Shown piece after piece: positions 35,901 through 43,693 of a DNA stretch of 64,000 nt. Each line of letters opens with the position of its first letter. Within the stretch, counting starts at the first letter, position 1. The DNA comes from Streptomyces agglomeratus (lineage in GTDB: Bacteria > Actinomycetota > Actinomycetes > Streptomycetales > Streptomycetaceae), in contig NZ_MEHJ01000001.1 in NCBI RefSeq assembly GCF_001746415.1, positions 558,001 through 622,000 of the forward strand. Direction: 5' to 3'. Position numbers and translations under genes: made by a program. Below the pieces are notes generated by a model, which had not been told where the DNA came from, searched no databases, and worked only from the letters and a program-made list of their open reading frames with translations.

Positions 35901-37296
35901 GATCGCGGGAGACCGGCCGGTCGTCCACTTGAGCTGGCCCAAGAAGGAGAAGGTCGACGAGATCATCCTGGCGCCGGCGGGCGGCGTGTCCACGCGGCCC
36001 GAGCAGGTGCTGATCAGCTCGCCGGACGGCGCCGCGACGGCTGATGTGGACGAGAACGGGCGGGTGCGCTTCCCGGAGATCGAGACGAACCGGCTCGACA
36101 TCACCGTCAGCAGGGTCGCTCCGCTCACCGTCCACAACCCAGTGGCGGACGCGCAGTTGCAGCTGCCGGTCGGGCTCAGTGAGGTCCACGTTCCCGCGCT
36201 GGCCGACCTGCGGGTAGCGCCTCCGAAGTCGTCCGCGCGTTTCTCGCTGCCATGCGGAAAGGGTCCGGACCTTGCCGTCGGCGGTGTCCTGCACAAGACG
36301 AAGGCCGCCGGATCCGTCCGGGACCTCACCGAACGGCGTCCCGTCACCGTCGCGCTCTGCGCAGGAGAGGAAAAGGACGGCACCCTGAACCTTCCGGCCG
36401 GCAAGCACGAGGTAGAGGCGGGTGACGCGGGTCCGCTGGCGATTACCGACGTCACGCTGACCCGGGGCACCCCGCAGAAGATCGCGGGAGCGGCGGGACG
36501 CGAGGCCACCGTCACCCGGTGGACCGACGACAGGCGGACCGTGTCGGTGTCGGCCGGCTCCGGCGAGGCCACGTACCTGCGGACGTACGAAAACGCCAAC
36601 GACGGCTGGAAGGCCACCCTGAACGGCACGGAGCTGGAGTCGGTCCGGCTCGACGGCTGGCAGCAGGCCTGGGTGGTCCCGGCCGGGGCATCCGGCGCGG
36701 TGAACCTGGAGTTCGAGCCCTCCAAGCCGTACCGGGCCGCCCTGATCGGCGGTGTGATCGCGCTCGCCGCGCTGGCCGCACTCGCCTTCGTGGGCCGCAG
36801 GCGCGACGCCGTTGCGGCCGACGAGGAACTGCCCGAACCGGCGGCACCCGGAATGCTGCTCGGGACGCTGGTGCTGACCGCCGTCGTCGCGGTGGCGGCG
36901 GGTCCGCTGGCCCTGGTGGTGCCCGTACTCGCCGTGGCGGCCCGGTTCCGGCCAGCCGTCCTGGTGCCGACCGCCGCGGTGGCGATGGCCGCAGCGGGCA
37001 TCGCCGCGGCCGCCGGCGCCGGGGAGCCGGCCGCCGACGGACGAGGCGCGTTCAGCGCCCTCGCCCAGGTACTGGCACTGGTGGCTCTGTCGGCCGCCCT
37101 GGTGACGGCGGTAAGCCCGGCGTCCGCGGCGGCCGGTCGGGAGAGCGACGGCGGCGGCGACGCGCCGGAAAGCGACGGCGACGACGACGGCGCGCCCGCA
37201 GCCGGACCGGTGGTCACGGCCCGGCACGGAAGCACGAGCGCCGGGGACCGGACCGAGCCGCTCTCTCGGCATCCAGGAGGCGGTGGCCCGTCATGA
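32998..37296 (+). CDS. AftD-like giant GT-C arabinofuranosyltransferase family protein (DUF3367)
   Basis: 1432 aa. The N-terminal 470 residues hold about 11 transmembrane helices of a GT-C fold, starting LLFGFWAVVLVCFLAVSPG, with the first-loop acidic region ALDPWRFLGDLGSLWNGNMG expected to contain the catalytic Asp. The long outer part has discoidin-like beta-sandwiches (DGNPDTAWAEGSPG with QWLKVDF; DGDLTTAWIAG with VHLSWP) typical of carbohydrate binding in AftD. C-terminal helices follow at about 1240-1390 with an acidic Gly-rich tail. In mycobacteria AftD adds alpha-1,3-arabinofuranose to envelope arabinans; the acceptor in Streptomyces, which lacks arabinogalactan, is unknown. It overlaps the next start by 4 bp. 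Confidence 0.88.
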   Translation: MTTTVQAPTRAPQPGPTPSEASGAPRGRRLLFGFWAVVLVCFLAVSPGKMTFETKLGVALDPWRFLGDLGSLWNGNMGLGGIANQYIGYAFPALPYYAFTDLLQVPVWLAERLWLSIIVTAAFWGALRLAERLRVGTPATRLLGAVVYALWPTFTIVIGSTSAAALPGALLPWVLLPLTSAALSPRTAAARSAMLIPFMGGVNAASTLASLLPVGLYLLSRPAGRRRRALLGWWIPGVVLATVWWVVPLLLFAVHGENFMPYVEQADTTTATMSATELLRGAGNWVAYLNFGEAWLPAGWTVAASVITVLGSAFAAALGLAGLARRDLPERRWLLLTVLTVVLITLAGYGGAFGGPFHGVVQDWLNGSLKPFRNIYKFQPGLALALALGLAHLTAVLSVSRSPRALPGRRWAPAVAAVLVLPGLALPYLNGSILQPGAFTKLPTHWEKAAGWLKDNAPNSRAMVVPATAHGIYTWGSPIDQPFDVLAETPWGQRDFVPFGTPGSRRATDAVEQALLSGTEVPGLQAYLARAGMHEVVVRNDLDPDQIGYVPPQTVKRTLESSGYRKAAGFGPLVTGGRIAADTPLQVQGLYPRLQSVEIYQPQDRDRRPGRVGVSAAADTAVVSGGPESLLQLSADPSMADRPAVLAGDGLPKGVTAPVKAVADGLRRADTRFGLVNNNTSYTYTADERNHSGSLQDPGEKPRQILPSQGTDHQTTADLRGATSVTASSSGNWLFHLPQYDPVNAFDGNPDTAWAEGSPGKPAGQWLKVDFSGPTDVPASIQLTPLPGDSLRAAPTRVRIETDRGSAESPLQTNGQPQTVKAPAGEASWMKITVLAAQQARPGLTGAGFSEVSIPDVQVTRMLALPADAKRTDAAATVYSLHRGTDAGGLSPVSAEVGLHRQFSTQEADEYKVSARAVAVPGGPLDELLDRSAPGSKNRLTASADSTSRNGMSLSARNLVDGDLTTAWIAGDRPVVHLSWPKKEKVDEIILAPAGGVSTRPEQVLISSPDGAATADVDENGRVRFPEIETNRLDITVSRVAPLTVHNPVADAQLQLPVGLSEVHVPALADLRVAPPKSSARFSLPCGKGPDLAVGGVLHKTKAAGSVRDLTERRPVTVALCAGEEKDGTLNLPAGKHEVEAGDAGPLAITDVTLTRGTPQKIAGAAGREATVTRWTDDRRTVSVSAGSGEATYLRTYENANDGWKATLNGTELESVRLDGWQQAWVVPAGASGAVNLEFEPSKPYRAALIGGVIALAALAALAFVGRRRDAVAADEELPEPAAPGMLLGTLVLTAVVAVAAGPLALVVPVLAVAARFRPAVLVPTAAVAMAAAGIAAAAGAGEPAADGRGAFSALAQVLALVALSAALVTAVSPASAAAGRESDGGGDAPESDGDDDGAPAAGPVVTARHGSTSAGDRTEPLSRHPGGGGPS

Positions 37297-39008
37297 CCTC
37301 GTCGTGGACTGCCGCCGGGAGGGGGACCTCCACCCCTTCCGGCGGGGTCCGGATTCCGTTTCCGACCACCGACGAGGTGTCGCGGCACTGCGTCAGTGAC
37401 GACGAGCCGGAGACCGTACACATCGAGGTCCATCTGCCCGGACGGCTGGACCCGGCACGGTTGCGGACCGCGTTCCGGCGGGCGCTGCTGACGCACCCCC
37501 GGGTGCTGATACGTGAAGTGCCCGGCCGCCGGCACCGGCAGTCCTTCGCGTGGGAGCTGACCGGCGAACCGGACAGCGACCCGGTACGTTTCGCGCGGCC
37601 GGGGCCCGACGCGCTGGGCCGCGCCCGCGCGCGGGCCCTGACGGAATGCCCGTCACTGGCCCTGTCGCCGCCGATGCGCCTGGAAGTCATCGAGGTGGAC
37701 GGGGGAACGGCCGCCGGTGAGCCGCCGGAGGCGGGCAAGCCGGCGACGGGCTTGGCGGGGACGGGCTTGGCGGGCACGACCCGGACCGTGCTGCTGCTGA
37801 CGATGCATCACACGGCCCTCGACGCAGGGTCCGGGCTGCGGGTGCTCGCCACGACCGCGGAACAGTACGGCGGCTCGGCCGCTCTCCCCGTCCCCGGGCC
37901 GGTCCGGCCGGCCCCCTGGGGGCCGGCCGGGACCGGCGGCACGGGCCGCGCAGGGTGCGCGCGGCCCGTGCGCATAGCGCCGGACTCCCGCCCCGGGCCG
38001 GTGCGGGCCCGCGCCGCCGGCAACGGCATGCTCCAGGCGGAACTGCCTGTTCCGCCGCGTGTGGGCCGGAGCGGCGGGCTCGCGCCGTGGACCGTCAACG
38101 ACCAACTGCTGGTTGCCGCGACACTGATGGTGGGCCGCTGGAACGTCTCGCGGGGCCGGCCCGCCGGTCCGGTGCGGATCACCATGCCCGTCGACGACCG
38201 TCCCCGTGGCAGAGAGATGCCGATGGGCAACGGAACCCGGCTCGTCGAGGTGGTCATGACCTCCGAGGACCCGCGCGACCCGGACCTGCTGCTCGGTGAG
38301 CGGCCGGACCTGGCGGCCGTGACCCGTTTGCTGCGTACCACCGCTCGGCGCACCCGCGCGCTCAAGTCTGCCCACGGCGCGCCGCTGGGGCCCGGCACGG
38401 GCCTGTTGACCGCGCCGCTTCTGCCGGTCGGGCTCCGGGGCACGCTCACCCGTGGTGCGCGGCGGGCGGCGGCGCCCTGGACATCGACGGTGCTGGTGAC
38501 CAATCTGGGGCGCGTTCCGTACGCGCTGGACTTCGGTGATGCCGGCCGGGCGACCGCCGTGTGGTTCTCCGCACCCGCGCGGATGCCGCGCGGGCTGAGC
38601 GTGGCGGCGGCTTCCACCGGCGGGCGACTGCACGTGACGCTGCGCTGGTCGCGGGCACTGCTCGGTGACGCCTCGGGCGCGTACTTGACCAGCCTGTTCG
38701 AGCAGGCTTTCTCGGCAACGTCACAGGTCACGCGGTCCGGATCGAACACCTGGGGTGCTGGACCGGAAGCCGACGTACTGGAGGCCGGCGTACCGGAGGC
38801 GGACGCACTGGAGGCCGGCGCACCCGAAGCCGACGTACCGGAGGCGGATGCCAGCACTCCGGATCTCACCACTGCGAACGCGGAGGCACCCGGAGACCGG
38901 AGGAAGGCCCGCCGACCCGGCGGGCCGCACAACCGCGACGCCCTGTGTCCGGACCCGACACCAAGTGGAGCCCGCTCCGCCCGGCAGAACCATGCGAGGC
39001 CGTCATGA
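37293..39008 (+). CDS. Condensation-domain-like acyltransferase
   Basis: 571 aa; ATG 37293 overlaps the previous stop. The chloramphenicol-acetyltransferase/condensation superfamily catalytic motif HHxxxD is present as LLLTMHHTALDAGSG (about 169-183), and a second-half PVDDRPRGREMPMGNGTRL segment resembles the structural DFGWG-region equivalent of stand-alone acyltransferases. There is no adenylation or carrier domain, so it is not an NRPS module; it probably acylates a sugar or lipid. The C-terminus is a low-complexity tail with six pentapeptide repeats. Its position inside the glycan locus suggests acylation of the product assembled by the AftD-like enzyme. Confidence 0.7.
   Translation: MTSSWTAAGRGTSTPSGGVRIPFPTTDEVSRHCVSDDEPETVHIEVHLPGRLDPARLRTAFRRALLTHPRVLIREVPGRRHRQSFAWELTGEPDSDPVRFARPGPDALGRARARALTECPSLALSPPMRLEVIEVDGGTAAGEPPEAGKPATGLAGTGLAGTTRTVLLLTMHHTALDAGSGLRVLATTAEQYGGSAALPVPGPVRPAPWGPAGTGGTGRAGCARPVRIAPDSRPGPVRARAAGNGMLQAELPVPPRVGRSGGLAPWTVNDQLLVAATLMVGRWNVSRGRPAGPVRITMPVDDRPRGREMPMGNGTRLVEVVMTSEDPRDPDLLLGERPDLAAVTRLLRTTARRTRALKSAHGAPLGPGTGLLTAPLLPVGLRGTLTRGARRAAAPWTSTVLVTNLGRVPYALDFGDAGRATAVWFSAPARMPRGLSVAAASTGGRLHVTLRWSRALLGDASGAYLTSLFEQAFSATSQVTRSGSNTWGAGPEADVLEAGVPEADALEAGAPEADVPEADASTPDLTTANAEAPGDRRKARRPGGPHNRDALCPDPTPSGARSARQNHARPS
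38766..38855 (+). repeat. Six 15-bp tandem repeats in the acyltransferase C-terminus
   Basis: Six consecutive 15-bp units of the form GARGCCGRCGYACYG encode EADVL, EAGVP, EADAL, EAGAP, EADVP, EADAS. Units 1 and 5 and units 2 and 4 are nearly identical, indicating recent 30-bp duplication. The tail is probably length-variable between strains. Confidence 0.85.
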
Positions 39009-39796
39009 CCCGCTCACCCCACCGCTCCGCCGCCGCGAGATCGCCCGAGGCGGCGGTACCTTCGCCGGTCAGGCCCGTTCCCGGACTCCGGGACTTCTAC
39101 GAAGACCCCAGCGTCCCCGTCGCCTCCGGGGATGCCCGTACTCTGCGCCAGGCCCGGATGTTGGCCGACGCACTCGGGCCCGCCGGGCCCGGCCACCCAC
39201 CGGCGACCGTGCTCGACGTGGGCTGCGGCGACGGCTCGGCGGCCGCGACCGCCGCCCGCGTACTGAACGGGCACCGCATCGTGGGAGTCGACTGGTCGCA
39301 GGGCGCGCTGCGCCGGGCGGCGCCGCGCCTGAGCCATGTCGTCCGCGGCGAGTTGACCGGCGGTGGGCTGCCGTTCGCCTCCGGCAGCGCCGACGCCGTG
39401 CTCTTCAGCGAGGTCGTCGAGCACCTCGTCGACCCCGACAGCGCCCTCGACGAACTCCACCGGGTGCTGCGCCCCGGAGGACATCTGATGCTCTCCACGC
39501 CCAACCTCGCCGCCTGGTACAACCGCGGGCTGCTGCTCGCCGGAGTCCAGCCGGTGTTCTCCGAAGTGAGTCTGCGTCACATCCACGGCAGGCCGGGCAG
39601 CCAGGTGGTCGGCCATCTGCGCCTGTACACGGCACGCGCGCTGCGCGAGTTCGTGGCGGCGTGCGGGTTCGAGGTGGTGACGGTCGCCGGTGCGCCGTTC
39701 CACGGAGTGCCGCGCCCGCTCCGTCCGCTGGACCGCCTGGCCTGCCGGCTGCCGTCCCTCTCCTCCATCCTCCTGGTGCACGCGAGGAAGGTGTAG
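39005..39796 (+). CDS. Class I SAM methyltransferase
   Basis: 263 aa; ATG 39005 overlaps the previous stop. Motif I is TVLDVGCGDGSAAATAARVL (about 68-87), then IVGVDWSQGALRRA, and ADAVLFSEVVEHLVDPDSAL with HRVLRPGGHLMLSTPN. The ubiE/UbiG-like layout and C-terminal HLRLYTARALREF segment fit methyltransferases acting on sugars or lipid head groups. It is the second methyltransferase of the locus and is translationally coupled to the acyltransferase. Confidence 0.85.
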   Translation: MTRSPHRSAAARSPEAAVPSPVRPVPGLRDFYEDPSVPVASGDARTLRQARMLADALGPAGPGHPPATVLDVGCGDGSAAATAARVLNGHRIVGVDWSQGALRRAAPRLSHVVRGELTGGGLPFASGSADAVLFSEVVEHLVDPDSALDELHRVLRPGGHLMLSTPNLAAWYNRGLLLAGVQPVFSEVSLRHIHGRPGSQVVGHLRLYTARALREFVAACGFEVVTVAGAPFHGVPRPLRPLDRLACRLPSLSSILLVHARKV

Positions 39797-39799
39797 CGC

Positions 39800-40705
39800 G
39801 TGGTGTGGGGAGTGGCCGCCGCACTGCTGGCGAACGTGCTGTACAGCACCGGCTTCGTGCTGGAGAAGCGTGCTCTGGCGGGCATGCCGCCGCTGAGTGC
39901 CGCACAGCCGGGCCGGGCCCTGCTCCTGCTGGCCGGCAGACCTCTGTGGATCTGCGGGGCCACGGCGCTCGCCCTGGGGTTCGCCGCCCAACTGGCCGTC
40001 TACCGCACACTGCCGATCGCCGCGGCCCAGGGTCTGTTCCTGTCCGGGCTGGTCCTCCTGCTGGTGCTCTCGTCGGTGGTGCTCGGTGAGCGCCCGTCCG
40101 GCCGTGAGCGGCGCGCGGTGGCCGTCATCGGGCTGGCCCTGGTCATGGTGGTGTCCTCGCTGTACGGGAGCAGTGAGGAGATCAGCCACAGCGCGCCCGC
40201 GGGCATCCTGCTGGCACTGTGCCTGCCGACACTCGCGGCCGGACTGCTCCTGTACGCAGCCGCGGAACGGCGAGCCCGCCGGCGTCACCGGCAGCCGACC
40301 ACCGGAGTGGCTTACGCGGTGGCGGTCGGTCTGCTGTACGGGGTCAGCTCGCTCGCCATCAAGGGCGTCTCCGGGCACCTGGACACCTCGGACCTCCCCG
40401 GCTCCGTACCGGCCCTGCTCGCCTCCCCCTACCCGTACCTTCTGCTGGTGACGGGGAGCAGCGGACTGGTGCTCTCGCAGACCGCCCTACAGCGCTGCCG
40501 GGCATCACTGATCGTCCCGGTGTGCTCGACGGTGACCTGCGTGTTCACCATTGTCAGCGGCACGATCGCGTTCAGCGAGCCGCTGCCCGAGGACCCGCTG
40601 CGGCTGTTACTGCGCATCGGCGGCACCGCGTTGGCCCTTACGGTCCTGCTCACCCTGCCGCGACACGACGCGGCCTCCCCCACATCCGAAGGAACCCTGC
40701 CATGA
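39800..40705 (+). CDS. EamA/DMT-type ten-helix transporter
   Basis: 301 aa from GTG 39800, 3 bp after the methyltransferase stop. About nine to ten hydrophobic helices in two halves are visible, with LANVLYSTGFVLEKRALA at the start and a second-half opening VAYAVAVGLLYGVSSLAIKG. Members export small metabolites or flip lipid-linked sugars. In this locus a role in moving a lipid carrier or sugar-lipid across the membrane is an inference from context. Confidence 0.82.
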   Translation: MVWGVAAALLANVLYSTGFVLEKRALAGMPPLSAAQPGRALLLLAGRPLWICGATALALGFAAQLAVYRTLPIAAAQGLFLSGLVLLLVLSSVVLGERPSGRERRAVAVIGLALVMVVSSLYGSSEEISHSAPAGILLALCLPTLAAGLLLYAAAERRARRRHRQPTTGVAYAVAVGLLYGVSSLAIKGVSGHLDTSDLPGSVPALLASPYPYLLLVTGSSGLVLSQTALQRCRASLIVPVCSTVTCVFTIVSGTIAFSEPLPEDPLRLLLRIGGTALALTVLLTLPRHDAASPTSEGTLP

Positions 40706-40941
40706 AGCCCGACAGCCCGCTGCTGAAGATCCTCGCCTGCCCGCTCGACAAGGGCCCGCTGATCCTCGACGAGACCGGGGACGCTCTCTACAACCCGCGT
40801 CTGCACCGCCGCTACCCGATCATCGACGGCATTCCGCAACTGCTCCCCTCCTCCGGCGAGCCCGTCGTCGAGCCCGCAGTCGACGCCGCCGTCGAGCAGC
40901 AACGCGACGCACTGCCGACCGGGCTGCCCGACTCCGCCTGA
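40702..40941 (+). CDS. Trm112 family protein
   Basis: 79 aa; ATG 40702 overlaps the previous stop. The pattern LLKILACPLDKGPLILDETG, then LYNPRLHRRYPIIDGIPQLL, is the Trm112/YcaR small zinc-ribbon-like family, but only one of the metal cysteines remains. In other organisms Trm112 stabilises partner methyltransferases. Being last in a chain that includes two methyltransferases, it could be a partner subunit for one of them. The C-terminal tail is Ala/Glu-rich. Confidence 0.85.
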   Translation: MKPDSPLLKILACPLDKGPLILDETGDALYNPRLHRRYPIIDGIPQLLPSSGEPVVEPAVDAAVEQQRDALPTGLPDSA

Positions 40942-40953
40942 ACGCAGCCGTCA

Positions 40954-41220
40954 TGGGCAATTTCCGCATCATCCGGACCGATCGGGAAGGCCGGGCCCGG
41001 ATCGGGAAGGCCCGGACCCGGCCCGACCGCGTCGTCGCTGACAAGGGCTACTCGGCGCGCAAGATCTGCGGGCACCTCCGCAGACGCTCGATCGCCGCGG
41101 CGCTCCCGGAACGGATCGACCGGATCAAGGGCCGCACTGCCCAGGCGAGTCCCGAGCCGGCCCGACCGGGTCGCCGTCGGGCGCCGCGACACGCTCAAAC
41201 GCTGCTTCAGACCTACTGGC
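40954..41220 (+). pseudogene. Fragment of IS5-family transposase
   Basis: Plus-strand reading RIGKARTRPDRVVADKGYSA then RKICGHLRRRSIAAALPERI matches the segment of IS5-type DDE transposases around the second Asp (DRVxADKGYSSRxIRxYLRRRGI). Both ends are missing, and downstream frames are broken before the CF-type region. It begins just after the Trm112 stop and may mark the edge of the conserved locus. Confidence 0.75.
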
Positions 41221-41623
41221 GGGCGTCGAGGCGGTGCTGAAGCGTGCCGTCCGGGCCAAAGACGTCCATCAAATAGCCCCGCCTCAGCGAAAGCCCTTCC
41301 CGCTCCAAATACCCCGTGATCGACCCCTTGAGGTCATCGAAGATCTCGGCGTCTTCGTCCGGATCGTGCGTCCACACAATCAGCAGGGGCACGCCGTCCG
41401 GACCGGAGCTCCGCTGTATCCCGTACACATCCTTCTCACCGCCGGACTGGCGGTAGCGCTCGGCCACCTGGACTGCGGCATCGGGCGCGACGGTAGAGGT
41501 GATCGTGGGACCAGGTGCGACAGATGAGCGACCTGGGCTCGGAGCGCCGGCCGTGGTGCAGCCGGCCAGGAACGCGGCACTTCCGAGGCAGGCCAGTGCA
41601 GTCCAGCGGGTTGTCGGATTCAT
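41213..41623 (-). CDS. Lipoprotein of unknown function
   Basis: 136 aa. A lipoprotein signal is clear: MNPTTRWTALACLGSAAFLA followed by the lipobox LAGC, with Cys22 as the lipidated residue. The mature part is Ser/Thr/Pro-rich at first and then a small globular domain with VPLLIVWTHDPDEDAEIFDD. Family not recognised. Its 3' end overlaps the IS5 fragment by a few bases. Confidence 0.7.
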   Translation of the reverse strand: MNPTTRWTALACLGSAAFLAGCTTAGAPSPGRSSVAPGPTITSTVAPDAAVQVAERYRQSGGEKDVYGIQRSSGPDGVPLLIVWTHDPDEDAEIFDDLKGSITGYLEREGLSLRRGYLMDVFGPDGTLQHRLDARQ

Positions 41624-41650
41624 GACGCCATTCTCTCGGTAGCGTCAGCG

Positions 41651-42175
41651 TCAGGAGTCGGTGGACTCGACCGACTCCTGTTTCGCCAACCCGTCCCGCA
41701 GCCTCTTCGCAGCAGGTTTCACCTTGTTGTTCCAGAAGGGCTTGACATGAGGAGCGACAAGAAGAGCACCAACTATGGCTCCGCCGATTGCCAACCCTTT
41801 CCAACTGGGCTGAGGGTCGTCGTCATCGCCGCCGCCACTGCCACTGCCGTCCATGAAAGGTTCGTACCCGAGATCGTCGTCTTCTTCGGTGGGAGAGTTT
41901 CCCGCGCCGAAGCCTTCGGGGTTGGCTTCCATGTCAGCCTTGAGCGCCGCTGCCGTCTCGTCGCTCCAGGTACGAGTCTCCCAGCTTCTGTTGTACTGCG
42001 CGTAACCGCCCGTGCCGCGCGAGTGGTACTGCTCCTCCGCGTACTGCTGCCCCTTCTCGGTGAGCCCATAAGCGCCGGGGCTTCCGTACAGGTAGCCGTG
42101 GTCCTTGAGGAGTTCATTCATTTCGCGAGCTGTTCGGCCAAACTCCGAGCCCAGCACCCGTGCTGACTTTCCCAT
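41651..42175 (-). CDS. Hypothetical protein with phage-antirepressor-like N-terminus and membrane helix
   Basis: 174 aa. The N-terminal 45 residues (LGSEFGRTAREMNELLKDHG then YLYGSPGAYGLTEKGQQYAE) look like the small winged-helix domain seen at the C-terminus of phage antirepressor KilAC proteins. A charged, disordered middle (EEDDD...GSGSGGGDDDD) precedes one helix (WKGLAIGGAIVGALLVAP) and a basic tail. The function is unknown; it lies 27 bp upstream of the lipoprotein gene on the same strand. Confidence 0.6.
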   Translation of the reverse strand: MGKSARVLGSEFGRTAREMNELLKDHGYLYGSPGAYGLTEKGQQYAEEQYHSRGTGGYAQYNRSWETRTWSDETAAALKADMEANPEGFGAGNSPTEEDDDLGYEPFMDGSGSGGGDDDDPQPSWKGLAIGGAIVGALLVAPHVKPFWNNKVKPAAKRLRDGLAKQESVESTDS

Positions 42176-42610
42176 GGACCAACGTCCCTTCGCTCACTCA
42201 CCAGTAGCCGCGCGAGGCTTGCATCGTATCCGTGCGACACGCGGCGGCGTCAGCCTTACGATCGACGCCCGAGCAAGGGCAGCGGGCTGCCGCAGTAAGT
42301 CCCGGTCGCGCGGCGATCACCGGCTAGGGGCGAGGTCTGAGGTCTTCCACCCACCCCACTCGTGCCACCATCGCGCTCCTCCCCTTCGTCATCGCCTGAG
42401 CAGGGGAGAAACGCCATCCCTCCGATTCCTCGGCCGCCGCCCGAATCGCCTCCGGCCTCCGGCCTCCGCTACGAGGATGAGGCCGAACCAGCGCTCGCCC
42501 GCGGCCGGTAGCTTGCCGAGCTCCGTACGGACGCGGAACAGGGCGTCACGGCCGGGCTTGTTGAGCGCGGTTTATCGGCAACCTTTCGAGTACTCAGATG
42601 GGTTACTCCT
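42176..42610. other. Intergenic region, possible gene remnant
   Basis: No intact gene. On the minus strand around 42470-42580 a stop-free run reads LNKPGRDALFRVRTELGKLP, with convincing codon usage but no start, probably a remnant. The rest shows nothing recognisable. Confidence 0.4.
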
Positions 42611-42988
42611 TCAGGCAGCGCCGATTCCGGCCAGCACCGCCACTGGCAACAGCAGCATCCATTGCGGCAGGCGCACGAGCGGCTTCGACCAGCTCGCCGC
42701 CAGTGACACCACCAGGAACACGCCTGAATAGGCGACAAAGTGGGCGACCAGGAGCCAGGCGATGGTGCCACCACCAGGACGGTTGTCCCAGGCCAGCCAC
42801 ATCAGGGCGGCAGCGGCCAGGATCAGATCGGCGGTGACCATGTGCCAGACCGCATGCAAGACGCGGCGAGGTTCGTCCGCGAGATCGGCAGCCAGGAGAG
42901 GCCGGACCACCTCCCGACCGCCCGCGATGGCATGGATGGCGGCAACCACGGCGGCGGTTGTGCCGGCAGCGAGGAACCAGGCGTTCAT
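42611..42988 (-). CDS. Four-helix small membrane protein
   Basis: 125 aa. Helices at about 4-24, 45-66, 77-97 and 105-124 (WFLAAGTTAAVVAAIHAIAG, HMVTADLILAAAALMWLAW, GTIAWLLVAHFVAYSGVFLV, WMLLLPVAVLAGIGAA). The ATG overlaps the TetR gene stop by 4 bp, so the TetR protein and this membrane protein form a coupled pair. No known transport motif; probably under TetR control. Confidence 0.75.
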   Translation of the reverse strand: MNAWFLAAGTTAAVVAAIHAIAGGREVVRPLLAADLADEPRRVLHAVWHMVTADLILAAAALMWLAWDNRPGGGTIAWLLVAHFVAYSGVFLVVSLAASWSKPLVRLPQWMLLLPVAVLAGIGAA

Positions 42989-43569
42989 CGGGTCTCGATT
43001 CCGCGGCCCACGATGGCCGCCAGTTGAGCGGCCAGTTGTTGGCTGGGCTGCACGCCCACTAGGCCGATATGGAAGAAGACGGCCCCAGCCAGCGTGTCCA
43101 GAACCAAGTCGACCTGCACGTTGGGGTCGGTTTCCCCGCGCTGGACCGCTCGCTCGAACACCGTCACCAGACCGTCCTTGGCCGGGGCCAGGAATTCGGA
43201 CCGGATGCGGGCCTGCAACTCCGGATTGGCGGCGAAGTCGGCCAGTAGGCCCGGCAGGGCCGCGGCGGCGGCCGGAGCGGAGAATTCCTGGATGAGGGCC
43301 TCCAGCAGCGCCGTCAGGTCACCGGTCAGGCTGCCGGTATCCGGCACCGGGCACGCCTCGGCCTCGGTGAAGACCGCCTCGTACACCAACTCGGCCTTGC
43401 CCGACCAACGGCGGTAGACGGTGTCCTTGCCGACACCGGCACGAGCCGCCACCGCCCCGATCGAGGCGGCAGCGTAGCCGACATCGGTCACCAACTCGGT
43501 TGCGGCGGCCAGGATCGCCCGATGGGCACGACTGTCTCTAGGGCGCCCACGCGGGGCGCTGGGTGGCAT
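42985..43569 (-). CDS. TetR-family regulator
   Basis: 194 aa from ATG 43569 (the open frame extends further upstream without a ribosome-binding site). HTH at about 10-55: ILAAATELVTDVGYAAASIG then AVAARAGVGKDTVYRRWSGK, with the RW variant of the recognition helix. The C-terminal TetR_C domain has AVFFHIGLVGVQPSQQLAAQ. It precedes and is coupled to the four-helix membrane protein; a GC dyad lies just upstream. Confidence 0.88.
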   Translation of the reverse strand: MPPSAPRGRPRDSRAHRAILAAATELVTDVGYAAASIGAVAARAGVGKDTVYRRWSGKAELVYEAVFTEAEACPVPDTGSLTGDLTALLEALIQEFSAPAAAAALPGLLADFAANPELQARIRSEFLAPAKDGLVTVFERAVQRGETDPNVQVDLVLDTLAGAVFFHIGLVGVQPSQQLAAQLAAIVGRGIETR

Positions 43570-43583
43570 CACAAGATAACCAT

Positions 43584-43597
43584 ACGGGGCGACCCGT
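43584..43597. promoter_or_regulatory. Putative TetR operator
   Basis: ACGGG (43584-43588) and CCCGT (43593-43597) form a dyad with a 4-bp centre, 15 bp upstream of the TetR start, a usual location for autoregulation. Confidence 0.4.
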
Positions 43598-43693
43598 TTG
43601 GTAATGCGTCCGCCCCACTGACCCTTTGGCCAGAGCGGCCTGGCATCGCGGTTCAGGCGGGTGACCCGTGATCGAGCGGGGGCTCCGGTCCGA

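Noticed and set aside
35289..37535. 748-codon minus-strand open frame
   Set aside because: Antisense to the AftD-like gene; Ser/Thr/Ala-rich low-complexity translation, no domain.
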